From Haloarcula rubripromontorii (GTDB lineage: Archaea > Halobacteriota > Halobacteria > Halobacteriales > Haloarculaceae), in NCBI RefSeq assembly GCF_001280425.1, contig NZ_LIUF01000001.1:414945-478944 (forward strand): DNA of 64,000 nt, given 5' to 3'. The notes beneath the pieces were generated by a model. That model saw nothing but the letters and a program-made list of their open reading frames with translations. It searched no databases and was not told where the DNA came from. Positions 28,391 to 36,592 of this stretch are shown here, one piece after another (the stretch's first letter is position 1; the number at the start of each line of letters is the position of its first letter). The position numbers and the translations under genes were made by a program.

Positions 28391-28657
28391 TTAGTTGGGG
28401 ACCACGAAGACGACGACAAGCGCAAGAATGACGAGCGTTTCCGGCAGGACTGTCAGGATAAGCCCACGACCGAACATACTCTCGTCTTCTGCGATAGCGC
28501 CGACAGCAGCGGCCCCGATCCCACGTTCAGCGTATCCAGAACCGAGTGCAGCGAGACCAACTGCGAGTGCTGCAGCAGCTTTGTTCGGGATAGCTGGGGC
28601 GACGTTTCCACCTTCTTGCAGTACGACATTGACGAGAAGTGCGATAGTTTCTATCAT
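28391..28657 (-). CDS. atpK: A-type ATP synthase proteolipid subunit K (c-ring)
   Basis: The 88-residue protein forms the membrane rotor ring. It has a short hydrophobic N-terminal segment that may be a cleaved leader, then two helices: the first is AAAALAVGLAALGSGYAERG, and the second (about 67-86) contains LPETLVIL with Glu73 as the ion-carrying carboxylate. A single hairpin per subunit is the usual haloarchaeal form; I see no sodium-binding pattern, consistent with protons as the coupling ion. Confidence 0.94.
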   Translation of the reverse strand: MIETIALLVNVVLQEGGNVAPAIPNKAAAALAVGLAALGSGYAERGIGAAAVGAIAEDESMFGRGLILTVLPETLVILALVVVFVVPN

Positions 28658-28874
28658 GGATGTGTAGTCTCTGGAATTGCTCGTGTCCGAACAAGCGTAT
28701 GTGAATCCACGGAGTTCATAAAGCTTCCCAAAACGGTTCGTCAGCGTGCCGTTCGGACGGTTTAGCGCCTCAGATCGGGGCGGGTGTGATGCCGTCTCAG
28801 CCCCATCTATTAGTCCTCTGAAAGGAGCCGGCAGCAAACAACCGAAATCTGTCCGACAAAGCGGAGTTGCGCAA
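28658..28874 (-). promoter_or_regulatory. intergenic region atpI-atpK with candidate promoter
   Basis: This 217-base gap is the longest inside the atp cluster. The minus strand has AAGCTTTATGAAC at about 28717-28729, a TATA-like element about 65 bases before the atpK ATG. An internal promoter here would allow extra expression of the c-ring gene, which is needed in many copies per complex. No other gene is seen. Confidence 0.4.
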
Positions 28875-31139
28875 TCAGTCTTCAGTCGTGTAGTTCCGCT
28901 CGTAGCCGAACGGATTGTAGCGCTTGCCGCCGCCCTCGAAGAACTTGCCGAAGAACTCGACGTACTCGAGGCGCACACCTTGCAGCCCAGCACTGGTGAT
29001 TCCCAGTACCAGCACAAGCAGGTGGCCAAGAACGAGAATAAGGACACCGACCAGTGCGGCAGCAATGCCGGAGTGGACGAGGCCGCCGAACATGACTTCT
29101 GTGACCTCATGACCGTGGTAGGTACCCTGTTCGAGATAGTAGGACGGCGAGTGGCTGACACCGAAGTGCCACTCGGCCTCACTTCCGTGGCCGGTTACGT
29201 AGACACCGAAGAACAGCAGGTTAACCACGAAGGCCATCCCCGCCTTCGCCAGCAGCACTGCGGCCAACCGCGTGTACGACAGCACGTTCACAAGGACGTT
29301 GAGGAACTCGACAACCTCGATAGGGTCGGCAAGCGCAAGCAGGACGAGCCCGAGCAAGAAGAGGACCAGCCACGCCGAAAATGGTGCGCCGAGCCCCGGA
29401 ATTGTGAACAGGTTGAGCGCCGGCATGCCCGCAAATCCGAGAGGGAGTGGATGACCGGCGAAAACGCCTTCCGAGCCATAGAGGAAGTCGGGTGCAGCAC
29501 CGTTTGCGCCGGAGAATACCCACGCCCAGAGGCCAAACAGCATCAGGAGCCAGGATCCACTCTCGGTGGTCGCATCCCAGAGGCCGTGGTTCAGGTTTTC
29601 GACGAAGTCGAATATCCATCCCACTGCGAGGTGGGCCATCCCGGCGAGGAGGCTCACAGTGAGCCATGCGGTCGCATATTCACCGTAGTGAGGCTGGAGC
29701 CCCTTATGAATCGGGGCGCCTTCGAAACCAAGCGCCGGCCACACGACGTTCGAAATCGTGTGCAGCCCAAAGATTTCGCCGTACAGCACGCCAAACAGCG
29801 CGGTGAACCCGCCGGCCCACATACCGACGCCACCGAGGCTCTTCAGCACGGCGCTGTCGACTTTCGAGTACAGCCCGTATCCGAGTGCAAGGTACAGGAG
29901 CCCGTAGCCAAGGTCACCGATCATGAACCCGAAGAAGGCCGGGAACGTCAGGAAGAAGGCGACCGTTGGGTCGAACTCGCCGTACTTCGGCCGGTTGACG
30001 ACCTCGACGAGGTCCTCGAAGGGTCGCACGCCGCTCGGGTTGTCCTGAATGACCGGTGGGTCGTCGCTGCCCATCGTGATGACGCCGCCGTCAGCGACGG
30101 TTTCCTGCGGTTGGCGCTCGCTTTCGGGCTCGGGGGCATCGACGGAACTGCCGACCGGTTCGCCGCCGTTGCCGCCTTCGCGTTGGACTTCTTCGTGGGA
30201 CTCCGCGTGCCCTTCGCTATCGTACTCGGCGATTTCGATCCTGTCGATGTCGACAGCGTCGCCGACAGTACTCGAGAGGGCCCGCTGGAACTCCTCGTAG
30301 CGTTCGTTCGGAATCCAACCTTCGGCGATGAAGGCGTTTTCCGTCGTCGCGAAAGTGAGCGGCGCTTCGCCCTTCTGGGCCTCGATAGCCAGTTTCTCCT
30401 CGGCCGCGAGCAGGAATCCAGCGTGGTCGAGGCGGAGTTCATCGAGTTCGTCCTCGACAGTCGAGAGCTTCGATTCGAGCTGCTGTTTCTCGTGTTCCAG
30501 CTCTTCGAGATATGACGTTGGGTCGCCGTCGCCCTCTGGGACTTCGAGCCGGGAGAACGTCGCCCCGACCAGTGCGTCCTGCAGGGCGTCTTCGTCGGCC
30601 TGTGCGAACACGGCGACGACGCCGTCCTCGGTGAACAGCTCGAACGTCTCGATGTCGCTAGCTGCAAGGACAGTCTCGATCTCGTCGCTGTCGCCCTCGC
30701 CGACGACGACTGATAGCGAGTCGTAGCCACGGAGCAGGTCGAGATCGATGCCGAGCGTGACGAACGGGGCCATCGTGTTGATCCGGTCTTCGACGGCCCG
30801 GAGCTCATCACGGACGTCGTCGCGCCGGTCGTCGAGTTCGTTGACTGCCGTCCGAACCTCGTCGAGTTGCTCCTCGATTGCCTCGTCAGTGACAACTCGG
30901 GTCGGACCGGCGTCTTCCTCGCTGACGTCCAAGATTGACTGGAGCGAGCGAACCGTGACGAGCTTATCGGAGACCTCGTTGGTTCCGTCGATCGAGTTCC
31001 CGGGTTCGAATCCGTCCCAGGAGCCGTCATACTCGGTGACGTGGAGCATATCGAGGTCGTGGACGGCCTCGATAGTCTGCTCCATCGTGCGTTTCGACCC
31101 CGTCACCGAGACGCGGCACATCTTCTCAGGTCTGAGCAT
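28875..31139 (-). CDS. atpI: A-type ATP synthase subunit I (a subunit)
   Basis: The 754-residue protein has a large cytoplasmic N-terminal half with coiled coils (residues 1-370) and a C-terminal half with about seven or eight helices, as in the V/A-type a subunit that carries protons past the ring. An acidic, glycine-rich insert at about 315-345 (HEEVQREGGNGGEPVGSSVD) separates the halves and looks like a haloarchaeal insertion. Its start overlaps the end of atpH by 14 bases. Confidence 0.96.
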   Translation of the reverse strand: MLRPEKMCRVSVTGSKRTMEQTIEAVHDLDMLHVTEYDGSWDGFEPGNSIDGTNEVSDKLVTVRSLQSILDVSEEDAGPTRVVTDEAIEEQLDEVRTAVNELDDRRDDVRDELRAVEDRINTMAPFVTLGIDLDLLRGYDSLSVVVGEGDSDEIETVLAASDIETFELFTEDGVVAVFAQADEDALQDALVGATFSRLEVPEGDGDPTSYLEELEHEKQQLESKLSTVEDELDELRLDHAGFLLAAEEKLAIEAQKGEAPLTFATTENAFIAEGWIPNERYEEFQRALSSTVGDAVDIDRIEIAEYDSEGHAESHEEVQREGGNGGEPVGSSVDAPEPESERQPQETVADGGVITMGSDDPPVIQDNPSGVRPFEDLVEVVNRPKYGEFDPTVAFFLTFPAFFGFMIGDLGYGLLYLALGYGLYSKVDSAVLKSLGGVGMWAGGFTALFGVLYGEIFGLHTISNVVWPALGFEGAPIHKGLQPHYGEYATAWLTVSLLAGMAHLAVGWIFDFVENLNHGLWDATTESGSWLLMLFGLWAWVFSGANGAAPDFLYGSEGVFAGHPLPLGFAGMPALNLFTIPGLGAPFSAWLVLFLLGLVLLALADPIEVVEFLNVLVNVLSYTRLAAVLLAKAGMAFVVNLLFFGVYVTGHGSEAEWHFGVSHSPSYYLEQGTYHGHEVTEVMFGGLVHSGIAAALVGVLILVLGHLLVLVLGITSAGLQGVRLEYVEFFGKFFEGGGKRYNPFGYERNYTTED

Positions 31140-31458
31140 GCACCGCCTCCTCGAACAGGTCTGTGACGTATTCGACTACCTCGTCGATCTGTTCACTGGC
31201 CTGCTGTTCGAGGTCGTCGCGAGCGTTCTCACCTTCTTCGATGATCTGCTCGCGCTCGGCCTCGATCTCTTCGCGAGCCGCTTCAAGACGGTCCTCTGCG
31301 GCCGCGTCGGCCTCTTCCCGCGCCGATTCGCGGATCTCCTCGGCCTCCTCGCGAGCCTCCGCGATGCGATCTTCGCGGTCTTGTTCGGCCTCTTCGACGA
31401 TCTCGTCGGCCTCCTGCTCGGCCTCCTGTATCCTGTCAAGAACTTCTGGCCGTGGCAT
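31126..31458 (-). CDS. atpH: A-type ATP synthase subunit H (peripheral stalk)
   Basis: The 110-residue product is an almost continuous, highly acidic helix (EVLDRIQEAEQEADEIVEEA and on), which fits the coiled-coil subunit H/G that pairs with subunit E in the peripheral stalk. It is the first gene of the atp cluster, in the order H-I-K-E-C-F-A-B known from other haloarchaea. Confidence 0.92.
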   Translation of the reverse strand: MPRPEVLDRIQEAEQEADEIVEEAEQDREDRIAEAREEAEEIRESAREEADAAAEDRLEAAREEIEAEREQIIEEGENARDDLEQQASEQIDEVVEYVTDLFEEAVHAQT

Positions 31459-31539
31459 TCTCTAATCATGTGAGCGTTGCCAGAGCGGCTATTTGGTAGT
31501 TGCGAAGTTTCTCCGTGTGAGACACCGGCCAAAATCCGG

Positions 31540-31550
31540 GGAATTATGAC
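31540..31550 (+). promoter_or_regulatory. candidate promoter of the methyltransferase gene
   Basis: GGAATTATGAC is centred about 28 bases before the ATG at 31574, the spacing expected for a leaderless transcript. Confidence 0.4.
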
Positions 31551-31573
31551 CGCCAAGTCCTAAGCTGGCAGTA

Positions 31574-32194
31574 ATGGGAGTCCTCGAGAACAAGGCCCGC
31601 GCGCGGACGTTCTACAAGTATCTCTCGAAGGTGTACGACCAGATCAACCCCTTCATCTGGGACGAACGGATGCGCGACGAGGCGATCGCAATGCTCGACC
31701 TTGCGCCCGACGATAGAGTCCTCGATGTCGGCTGTGGCACCGGCTTCGCCACCGAGGGACTGCTCGAACACGTCGATACGGTGTACGGGCTCGACCAGAG
31801 CCCCCACCAGCTCTCGAAAGCCTTCGAGAAGTTCGGCAAGTTCGGTGACGTACGCTACCACCTCGGTGACGCCGAACGACTCCCGTTCAAGGATAACAGC
31901 TTCGACGCGGTGTGGTCCTCAGGGTCCATCGAGTACTGGCCCAACCCCGTCGACGCGCTCGCTGAGTGTCGCCGACTGACCAAACCCGGCGGCAAGGTTC
32001 TCATCGTCGGTCCCGACTACCCGAACTCGACAGTCTTCCAGAAGATGGCCGATGCCATCATGCTGTTTTACGATGAGGAGGAGGCCGACCGGATGTTCAC
32101 TGAGGCCGGGTTCGCGGAGTTCGAACATCACATTCAGCAGTCCCGACCGGGCAGCCCGCGCGCGATTACGACAATCGCAGAAGTCCCCGAATAA
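31574..32194 (+). CDS. class I SAM-dependent methyltransferase
   Basis: The 206-residue protein has motif I RVLDVGCGTGFATEGLL at about 48-64, an acidic residue after strand 2 (VYGLDQSP) and LPFKDNSFDAVWSSGSIEYW in the motif II/III region. The N-terminus (FYKYLSKVYDQINPFIWDE) resembles quinone and tocopherol-type (MPBQ) methyltransferases, so a role in methylating a quinone or other isoprenoid is a reasonable guess given the neighbouring respiratory genes, but not proven. It is divergent from atpH. Confidence 0.85.
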   Translation: MGVLENKARARTFYKYLSKVYDQINPFIWDERMRDEAIAMLDLAPDDRVLDVGCGTGFATEGLLEHVDTVYGLDQSPHQLSKAFEKFGKFGDVRYHLGDAERLPFKDNSFDAVWSSGSIEYWPNPVDALAECRRLTKPGGKVLIVGPDYPNSTVFQKMADAIMLFYDEEEADRMFTEAGFAEFEHHIQQSRPGSPRAITTIAEVPE

Positions 32195-32220
32195 TCGCGA
32201 ATTTCGACCTTCTCGCGCCG

Positions 32221-33453
32221 TTACGCCGACCCACTAACAGGCACTCGAACCTGTTCGCCGTCCTGTGTGGTGGCGGTAACCGTGTACTCCCCACGAGGCT
32301 CGACCGTCCAGAGAGTGCCGTCCGTCCCGGTCGTGCCGATCCGCTTACCGTTTATGCTGACGGTCGCATCGGTCGGAGAGCCCGTGCTATTATCAGTGGC
32401 TGTGATGAGCAGCGGACCGGACTCGAAGGACTGCTGGACTCGAACCCGAACGGACTGGTTCACGCCTGCCGCCACTTCCGACCGGTCGACCGTCGTGAGT
32501 TCGAGGGTCTGAGTCTCGTAGAAGACATTCGTCGTCCCGCCGTCGAGATAGGCAGTCAGTTGTCCGTTGGAGTGATCAGCCTGAATCTGGTAGATGGCAC
32601 TCCGACCGTATGTCTGGACGGACGGGTACTGCTCACTGTAGAGCCACGGATAGAGGGTCTCTGCCCGCGTGTTAACCGCACCGAGAGAGTCGTTGGTCTG
32701 TGCGAACTGGTCAACTGCCGTCTGTTCGCGGTCCTGTCCGAGATACGTCTCACGCGTGTACTGGCCGTCCGCGACTGTAGACAACATATATCCCTCCGAG
32801 GATGCCTCAACGTACACCGCGTTTGGCTCGACCGTCCCGGCGGTTTCGTGGCTGATACGCTGACTTATCGGGCCGCGGTACGTCTTGAGGACGCCTCTGC
32901 TGTTTTCTAGACGGAAGCGCTGAGCCGGTGAGAGCGAGTAGTCCGGTGCGGTGCCGGCGGTGGCCCGGATACGGTCGAGTCGGGTGGCCAGCTGACGGGA
33001 CTCAGCGTCGATCAGTGCACGCTGTCGGAGGAACTCTGTAGCGGTTATCACGCCGCTTGCGTATTGCTGGATTGCGGCCTGATTCCGTCGTTCGAGACTC
33101 GTGCGCTGGCTTTCGATATCGGTCAGCGTCTCGTCGACGAGACGGTCGCGAGCGGCCTCGCTGTCCTGCTGGAAGAACTGTCGTTCGAACGTCGTCGTTG
33201 CGTAATCGCTTCGGAGGTCACTGGACCCGGCTGCAACCGCGACGCCAACATCGATTGAGGACCGGTTGTACGTCGTTGACCTGACATCACTGGCTGGGAT
33301 CGCGAGATGGTTCGTCGTGTTGTCGACGGCCGTGATCTGTGGTAACTGGTCGCTGCCGTCAGCGGTCTGGGCTGGCGAGGCGGCCCCAGTCACCGGGGCA
33401 GCCACGGAAACAACCATGAGGAGGATCACACCGACTGCGGGGAGGGGACGCAT
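32221..33453 (-). CDS. secreted protein, helical domain plus C-terminal Ig-like domain
   Basis: The 410-residue product begins with a Sec-type signal (MRPLPAVGVILLMVVSVAAP...VTGA). The middle contains helical segments rich in Arg/Gln (EAARDRLVDETLTDIESQRT), and the last 85 residues read as a beta-sandwich of the carboxypeptidase-regulatory type (DATVSINGKRIGTTGTDGTL). No hydrophobic C-terminal anchor or lipobox is seen, so it may be fully secreted. I recall it as an uncharacterised haloarchaeal family (DUF7096). It is divergent from the membrane-anchored HTH gene, a pairing that suggests a shared task. Confidence 0.8.
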   Translation of the reverse strand: MRPLPAVGVILLMVVSVAAPVTGAASPAQTADGSDQLPQITAVDNTTNHLAIPASDVRSTTYNRSSIDVGVAVAAGSSDLRSDYATTTFERQFFQQDSEAARDRLVDETLTDIESQRTSLERRNQAAIQQYASGVITATEFLRQRALIDAESRQLATRLDRIRATAGTAPDYSLSPAQRFRLENSRGVLKTYRGPISQRISHETAGTVEPNAVYVEASSEGYMLSTVADGQYTRETYLGQDREQTAVDQFAQTNDSLGAVNTRAETLYPWLYSEQYPSVQTYGRSAIYQIQADHSNGQLTAYLDGGTTNVFYETQTLELTTVDRSEVAAGVNQSVRVRVQQSFESGPLLITATDNSTGSPTDATVSINGKRIGTTGTDGTLWTVEPRGEYTVTATTQDGEQVRVPVSGSA

Positions 33454-33550
33454 CAGCGATGAATACTCACCCGCCGTACAAAAATCTCCCCATTCTCCAT
33501 ATCTCAATAATCGTCTGAGAGGACACGAGACCTTTCAAAGCGCCCGCTGA

Positions 33551-33560
33551 CGTTTTATTC
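33551..33560 (+). promoter_or_regulatory. candidate promoter of the membrane HTH regulator
   Basis: CGTTTTATTC is a TATA-like element about 50 bases before the ATG at 33608. Transcription would start close to 33580, just before the palindrome at 33589-33604. Confidence 0.4.
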
Positions 33561-33588
33561 TCGGATGGAAAGGGTTTTGCCCCCAGAA

Positions 33589-33604
33589 CGTTCATCGATG
33601 AACG
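33589..33604. promoter_or_regulatory. 16-bp perfect palindrome at the start of the membrane HTH gene
   Basis: CGTTCATCGATGAACG is a perfect inverted repeat without spacer, ending three bases before the ATG of the membrane-anchored HTH gene. Its place near the predicted transcription start fits an operator, possibly for the product itself. This is inferred from position and symmetry only. Confidence 0.45.
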
Positions 33605-33607
33605 AGA

Positions 33608-34705
33608 ATGACCCCGCGGGTTTCAGGTGCCCTCCTCCTCCTTGTCCTGCTTGCCCTGTTGGCGACCCCGCCGCTTGCGACAGCGGCGACAGCGGATACT
33701 GTCTCCGCACAACAGACGACCGGGACGCCGGCACCGGTCGCGGAGAACACGACGTTTGCCCTCCAGATACAATCGAACGGCGACGCCAAGTGGACGATAA
33801 CAGACACTTACGCGCTCGATGAAAGCGAGACTGAGTCGTTCAGAGATACCGGTGAGCAGTTCGCTAGCGACGACGGCGAGGCAGTGTGGCTACCAGCGTT
33901 CCGGGAGGCAAAAGGCGAGGCCAGTACGGCCACCGGCCGTGAGATGGAGATCACTGACGTCGACCGTCGGTACGAGGTGTCAGACCGCAGAGGGCAACTG
34001 ATCCTCGAGTTTACTTGGACAAACTTCGCGGTTGTCACCAGCGAGAACATCGTCGTCGGTGACGCGTTCAATTCAACGGACGGCACGTGGTTCGGGACGC
34101 TGACTGCAGACCAGCGACTCGTTATCTCGCCGCCGGCTGGGTACGGGGTAGAGAGCGCTCCGAGCGCCGTCGACGACGGAAAGCTGGTTTTCGAGGGGCG
34201 ACGGACGTTCGAGCCGGGATACCTGTCCGTCGTGTACACTGGCGAACAACCGACGACCGAGACGCCGACGGGAACCCCAGAGTCGATCTTCAGTGGCATC
34301 GGCTCGGCCTGGATCGGCGGCGTCGTGCTGATGTTGCTGCTCGTTGGTGCCGTCGGGTACATGTTCAAAACGGGATACACTGACGGGCTGCCAGCAATCG
34401 CAGCCGGGACCGACGACGACGGAGACGACAGTACCGGGACGGCAGCCACGACGAGCGACACCACGGCCTCGGATGATGTCGATGTCGAACTGCTGAGCGA
34501 CGAGGAACGCGTCGAACGGCTCCTCGAAGAGAACGGCGGTCGGATGAAACAGGCGCGCATCGTCTCCGAGACCGGGTGGTCGAACGCAAAGGTGTCCCAG
34601 TTGCTCTCATCAATGGACGACGAAGGACGGATCGACAAGCTCCGGATCGGTCGGGAGAACCTCATTTCGTTCCCGGACGAGGATATCACCGACTTCGACG
34701 AGTGA
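33608..34705 (+). CDS. membrane-anchored winged-helix transcription regulator
   Basis: The 365-residue protein has a signal sequence (1-27), an extracytoplasmic beta-rich domain (about 45-215), a single transmembrane helix (about 234-253), an acidic Thr/Asp-rich linker and a cytoplasmic winged helix at about 296-355 (RVERLLEENGGRMKQARIVS then KVSQLLSSMDDEGRIDKLRI). I recall the domains as DUF7345 and DUF7343 of haloarchaeal membrane regulators. The layout is a one-component sensor that could pass an outside signal directly to DNA. It is divergent from a secreted protein gene. Confidence 0.88.
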   Translation: MTPRVSGALLLLVLLALLATPPLATAATADTVSAQQTTGTPAPVAENTTFALQIQSNGDAKWTITDTYALDESETESFRDTGEQFASDDGEAVWLPAFREAKGEASTATGREMEITDVDRRYEVSDRRGQLILEFTWTNFAVVTSENIVVGDAFNSTDGTWFGTLTADQRLVISPPAGYGVESAPSAVDDGKLVFEGRRTFEPGYLSVVYTGEQPTTETPTGTPESIFSGIGSAWIGGVVLMLLLVGAVGYMFKTGYTDGLPAIAAGTDDDGDDSTGTAATTSDTTASDDVDVELLSDEERVERLLEENGGRMKQARIVSETGWSNAKVSQLLSSMDDEGRIDKLRIGRENLISFPDEDITDFDE

Positions 34706-34757
34706 GCCGGGAGACTGCCCGAGCGTAAACAAGCCGGGCGTGGTTTCTGGTTCGGAA

Positions 34758-34782
34758 ACGTTTATTCGCTGTCCGATCGGAC
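34758..34782 (+). promoter_or_regulatory. etfBA promoter with 12-bp palindrome
   Basis: ACGTTTATTC (34758-34767) is a TATA element 27 bases before the etfB ATG. GTCCGATCGGAC (34771-34782) is a perfect palindrome between it and the start, where a bound protein would block polymerase. No regulator gene for it is identified. Confidence 0.45.
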
Positions 34783-34789
34783 TGCCGAT

Positions 34790-35581
34790 ATGAAAATTCT
34801 TGTCACGGTGAAGGAGGTGGCAGCCGTCGACGACGAGTTCGAGATCGACGGACTCGCTATCGACGACCGATACGTCACAGCTGACCTCAACGAGTGGGAC
34901 GAGTACGCTGTCGAAGAGGCCGTCCAGATAAAGGAGGCCCACGACGATGTCGAGGTCGTCACTGTCACCATCGGCCCGTCTGAAACCGACGAGACGATCC
35001 GACAGGCACTGGCGAAAGGGGCCGACCGCGCGATCCGTGTCTGGGACGACGCACTCGAGGACGCCGGCCTGCTGGACCCCGAGACGAAGGCCGAAGTGCT
35101 GGCCGCTGTCGCCGCCGAAGAAGACCCCGATCTGGTGTTGACCGGCGTTCAGTCCGCCGACGACGGATTCGGGGCGACCGGTGTCACGCTGGCCGATAAA
35201 CTCGGCATGGAATGGGGCGCTGTCGTCAACGACCTCGACCTCGATCTGGAGGGCGGTGTTGCAAGCGTTCACCGGGAGCTGGAAGGCGGCGTCGAGGAAC
35301 TCACCGACATCGAAATCCCCGCCGTACTGACGATACAGACCGGGATCAACGACCCACGCTACGCGAGCCTTCGGGGTATCCGGCAGGCTCAGAGCAAGGA
35401 ACTCGCGGAGTACGGCCTGTCAGATGTCGGACTTGACGCGTCTGAGATCGAGAGTCCGCTGGAACAGACCTCGCTGTACGAGCCGGAAACCGAGGGCGAG
35501 GCGACGGTGTTCGAAGGGAGTCCCGAGGAGACAGCGGCCGAGTTGGCTGAACTGCTTGCGGAGAAGGGGGTGACCAGCTAA
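34790..35581 (+). CDS. etfB: electron transfer flavoprotein beta subunit (FixA type)
   Basis: The 263-residue protein matches EtfB: MKILVTVKEVAAVDDEFEID at the start, VEEAVQIKEAHDDVEVVTVT, DLVLTGVQSADDGFGATGV and the AMP-binding C-terminal region with YASLRGIRQAQSKE. With EtfA it carries electrons from acyl-CoA or other dehydrogenases to a quinone oxidoreductase. FixC/FixX-like partners are not in the window. The stop overlaps the etfA start by one base. Confidence 0.95.
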   Translation: MKILVTVKEVAAVDDEFEIDGLAIDDRYVTADLNEWDEYAVEEAVQIKEAHDDVEVVTVTIGPSETDETIRQALAKGADRAIRVWDDALEDAGLLDPETKAEVLAAVAAEEDPDLVLTGVQSADDGFGATGVTLADKLGMEWGAVVNDLDLDLEGGVASVHRELEGGVEELTDIEIPAVLTIQTGINDPRYASLRGIRQAQSKELAEYGLSDVGLDASEIESPLEQTSLYEPETEGEATVFEGSPEETAAELAELLAEKGVTS

Positions 35582-36531
35582 TGTCGGTCCTCGCTATCGC
35601 CGAACACCGGCGCGGGGAACTCCGACCGGTGAGCATAGAACAGCTAGCAGCCGGTCGCGATCTCGCCGACGAACTCGGTGGCGAGCTACACACCGCCGTC
35701 ATCGGCGGTGATGTCGAGGCGTTTGGAGCGGATCTGAACCGTGAGGGCGTTGATACTGTCCACACCGTCGACATCGGTGAGGAGTTCAACCACGACGTGT
35801 ACACGCAGGTCGTCACCCAGCTGGCCACGGAGCTGGATCCGACTGTCCTCCTGATGCCGAACAGCGTCAACGGCCTCGATTACGCGCCGGCAGTCGCCAA
35901 CCGACTGGACCGACCGCTCGTGACCGACGTGGTCGACATCGACGCTGAAGACGGCCTCACTGCGACCAGAGAGCTATACGGCTCGAAAACCGAGACGACA
36001 ATCGACGTGCACGCCGAGCAGGCGGCCGTGACCATCCGCCCGGCCGAGTGGCCGACAATCGAAACGGACGGTGACGCCGCAATCGAGGCATTCGACGCGA
36101 CAGTCGATGAGAGTGCCGTCAAGTCCACCGTGAAGGGCTTTGAAGAGGTCGGCGGCGGCGACATCGACATTACTGACGCCGACGTGCTGGTGTCCGTCGG
36201 CCGCGGGATTGAGGAAGAGGAGAACCTGGATATTATCCACGACCTCGCCGAGGCACTGGACGCGACGGTGTCGGGTTCGCGGCCGCTCATCGACAACGGT
36301 TGGCTGGAGAAAGACCGTCAGGTCGGTCAGAGCGGGAAAGTCGTTACCCCGGACGTGTACATCGCCATCGGCATTTCCGGGGCCGTCCAGCACGTCGCCG
36401 GGATGAAGGGGTCGGATACGATTGTCGCCATCAACACCGACCCGAACGCGCCGATCTTCGACATTGCCGACTACGGCATTCAGGACGATCTGTTCGAGGT
36501 CGTCCCAGCACTCACCGAACAGTTCCAGTAG
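35581..36531 (+). CDS. etfA: electron transfer flavoprotein alpha subunit (FixB type)
   Basis: The 316-residue protein has the EtfA C-terminal FAD-binding region: DATVSGSRPLIDNGWLEKDR, PDVYIAIGISGAVQHVAGM, and NTDPNAPIFDIADYGI, which contact the FAD of the heterodimer. The N-terminal half shows the usual domain (TQLATELDPTVLLMPNSVNG). It is translationally coupled to etfB. Confidence 0.96.
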   Translation: MSVLAIAEHRRGELRPVSIEQLAAGRDLADELGGELHTAVIGGDVEAFGADLNREGVDTVHTVDIGEEFNHDVYTQVVTQLATELDPTVLLMPNSVNGLDYAPAVANRLDRPLVTDVVDIDAEDGLTATRELYGSKTETTIDVHAEQAAVTIRPAEWPTIETDGDAAIEAFDATVDESAVKSTVKGFEEVGGGDIDITDADVLVSVGRGIEEEENLDIIHDLAEALDATVSGSRPLIDNGWLEKDRQVGQSGKVVTPDVYIAIGISGAVQHVAGMKGSDTIVAINTDPNAPIFDIADYGIQDDLFEVVPALTEQFQ

Positions 36532-36562
36532 CCGCGAGGCACCGAGTCGCGGGTGACAAGGT

Positions 36563-36573
36563 ACTTTTTATGG
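36563..36573 (+). promoter_or_regulatory. TATA box of the prenyl diphosphate synthase gene
   Basis: ACTTTTTATGG is centred about 25 bases before the ATG at 36593, a strong match with leaderless spacing. Confidence 0.55.
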
Positions 36574-36592
36574 TAGTCCTAAGAGGGCGGTA

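Noticed and set aside
28746-30515. 589-codon plus-strand open frame opposite atpI
   Set aside because: Same codon-bias effect; atpI is clear on the minus strand.
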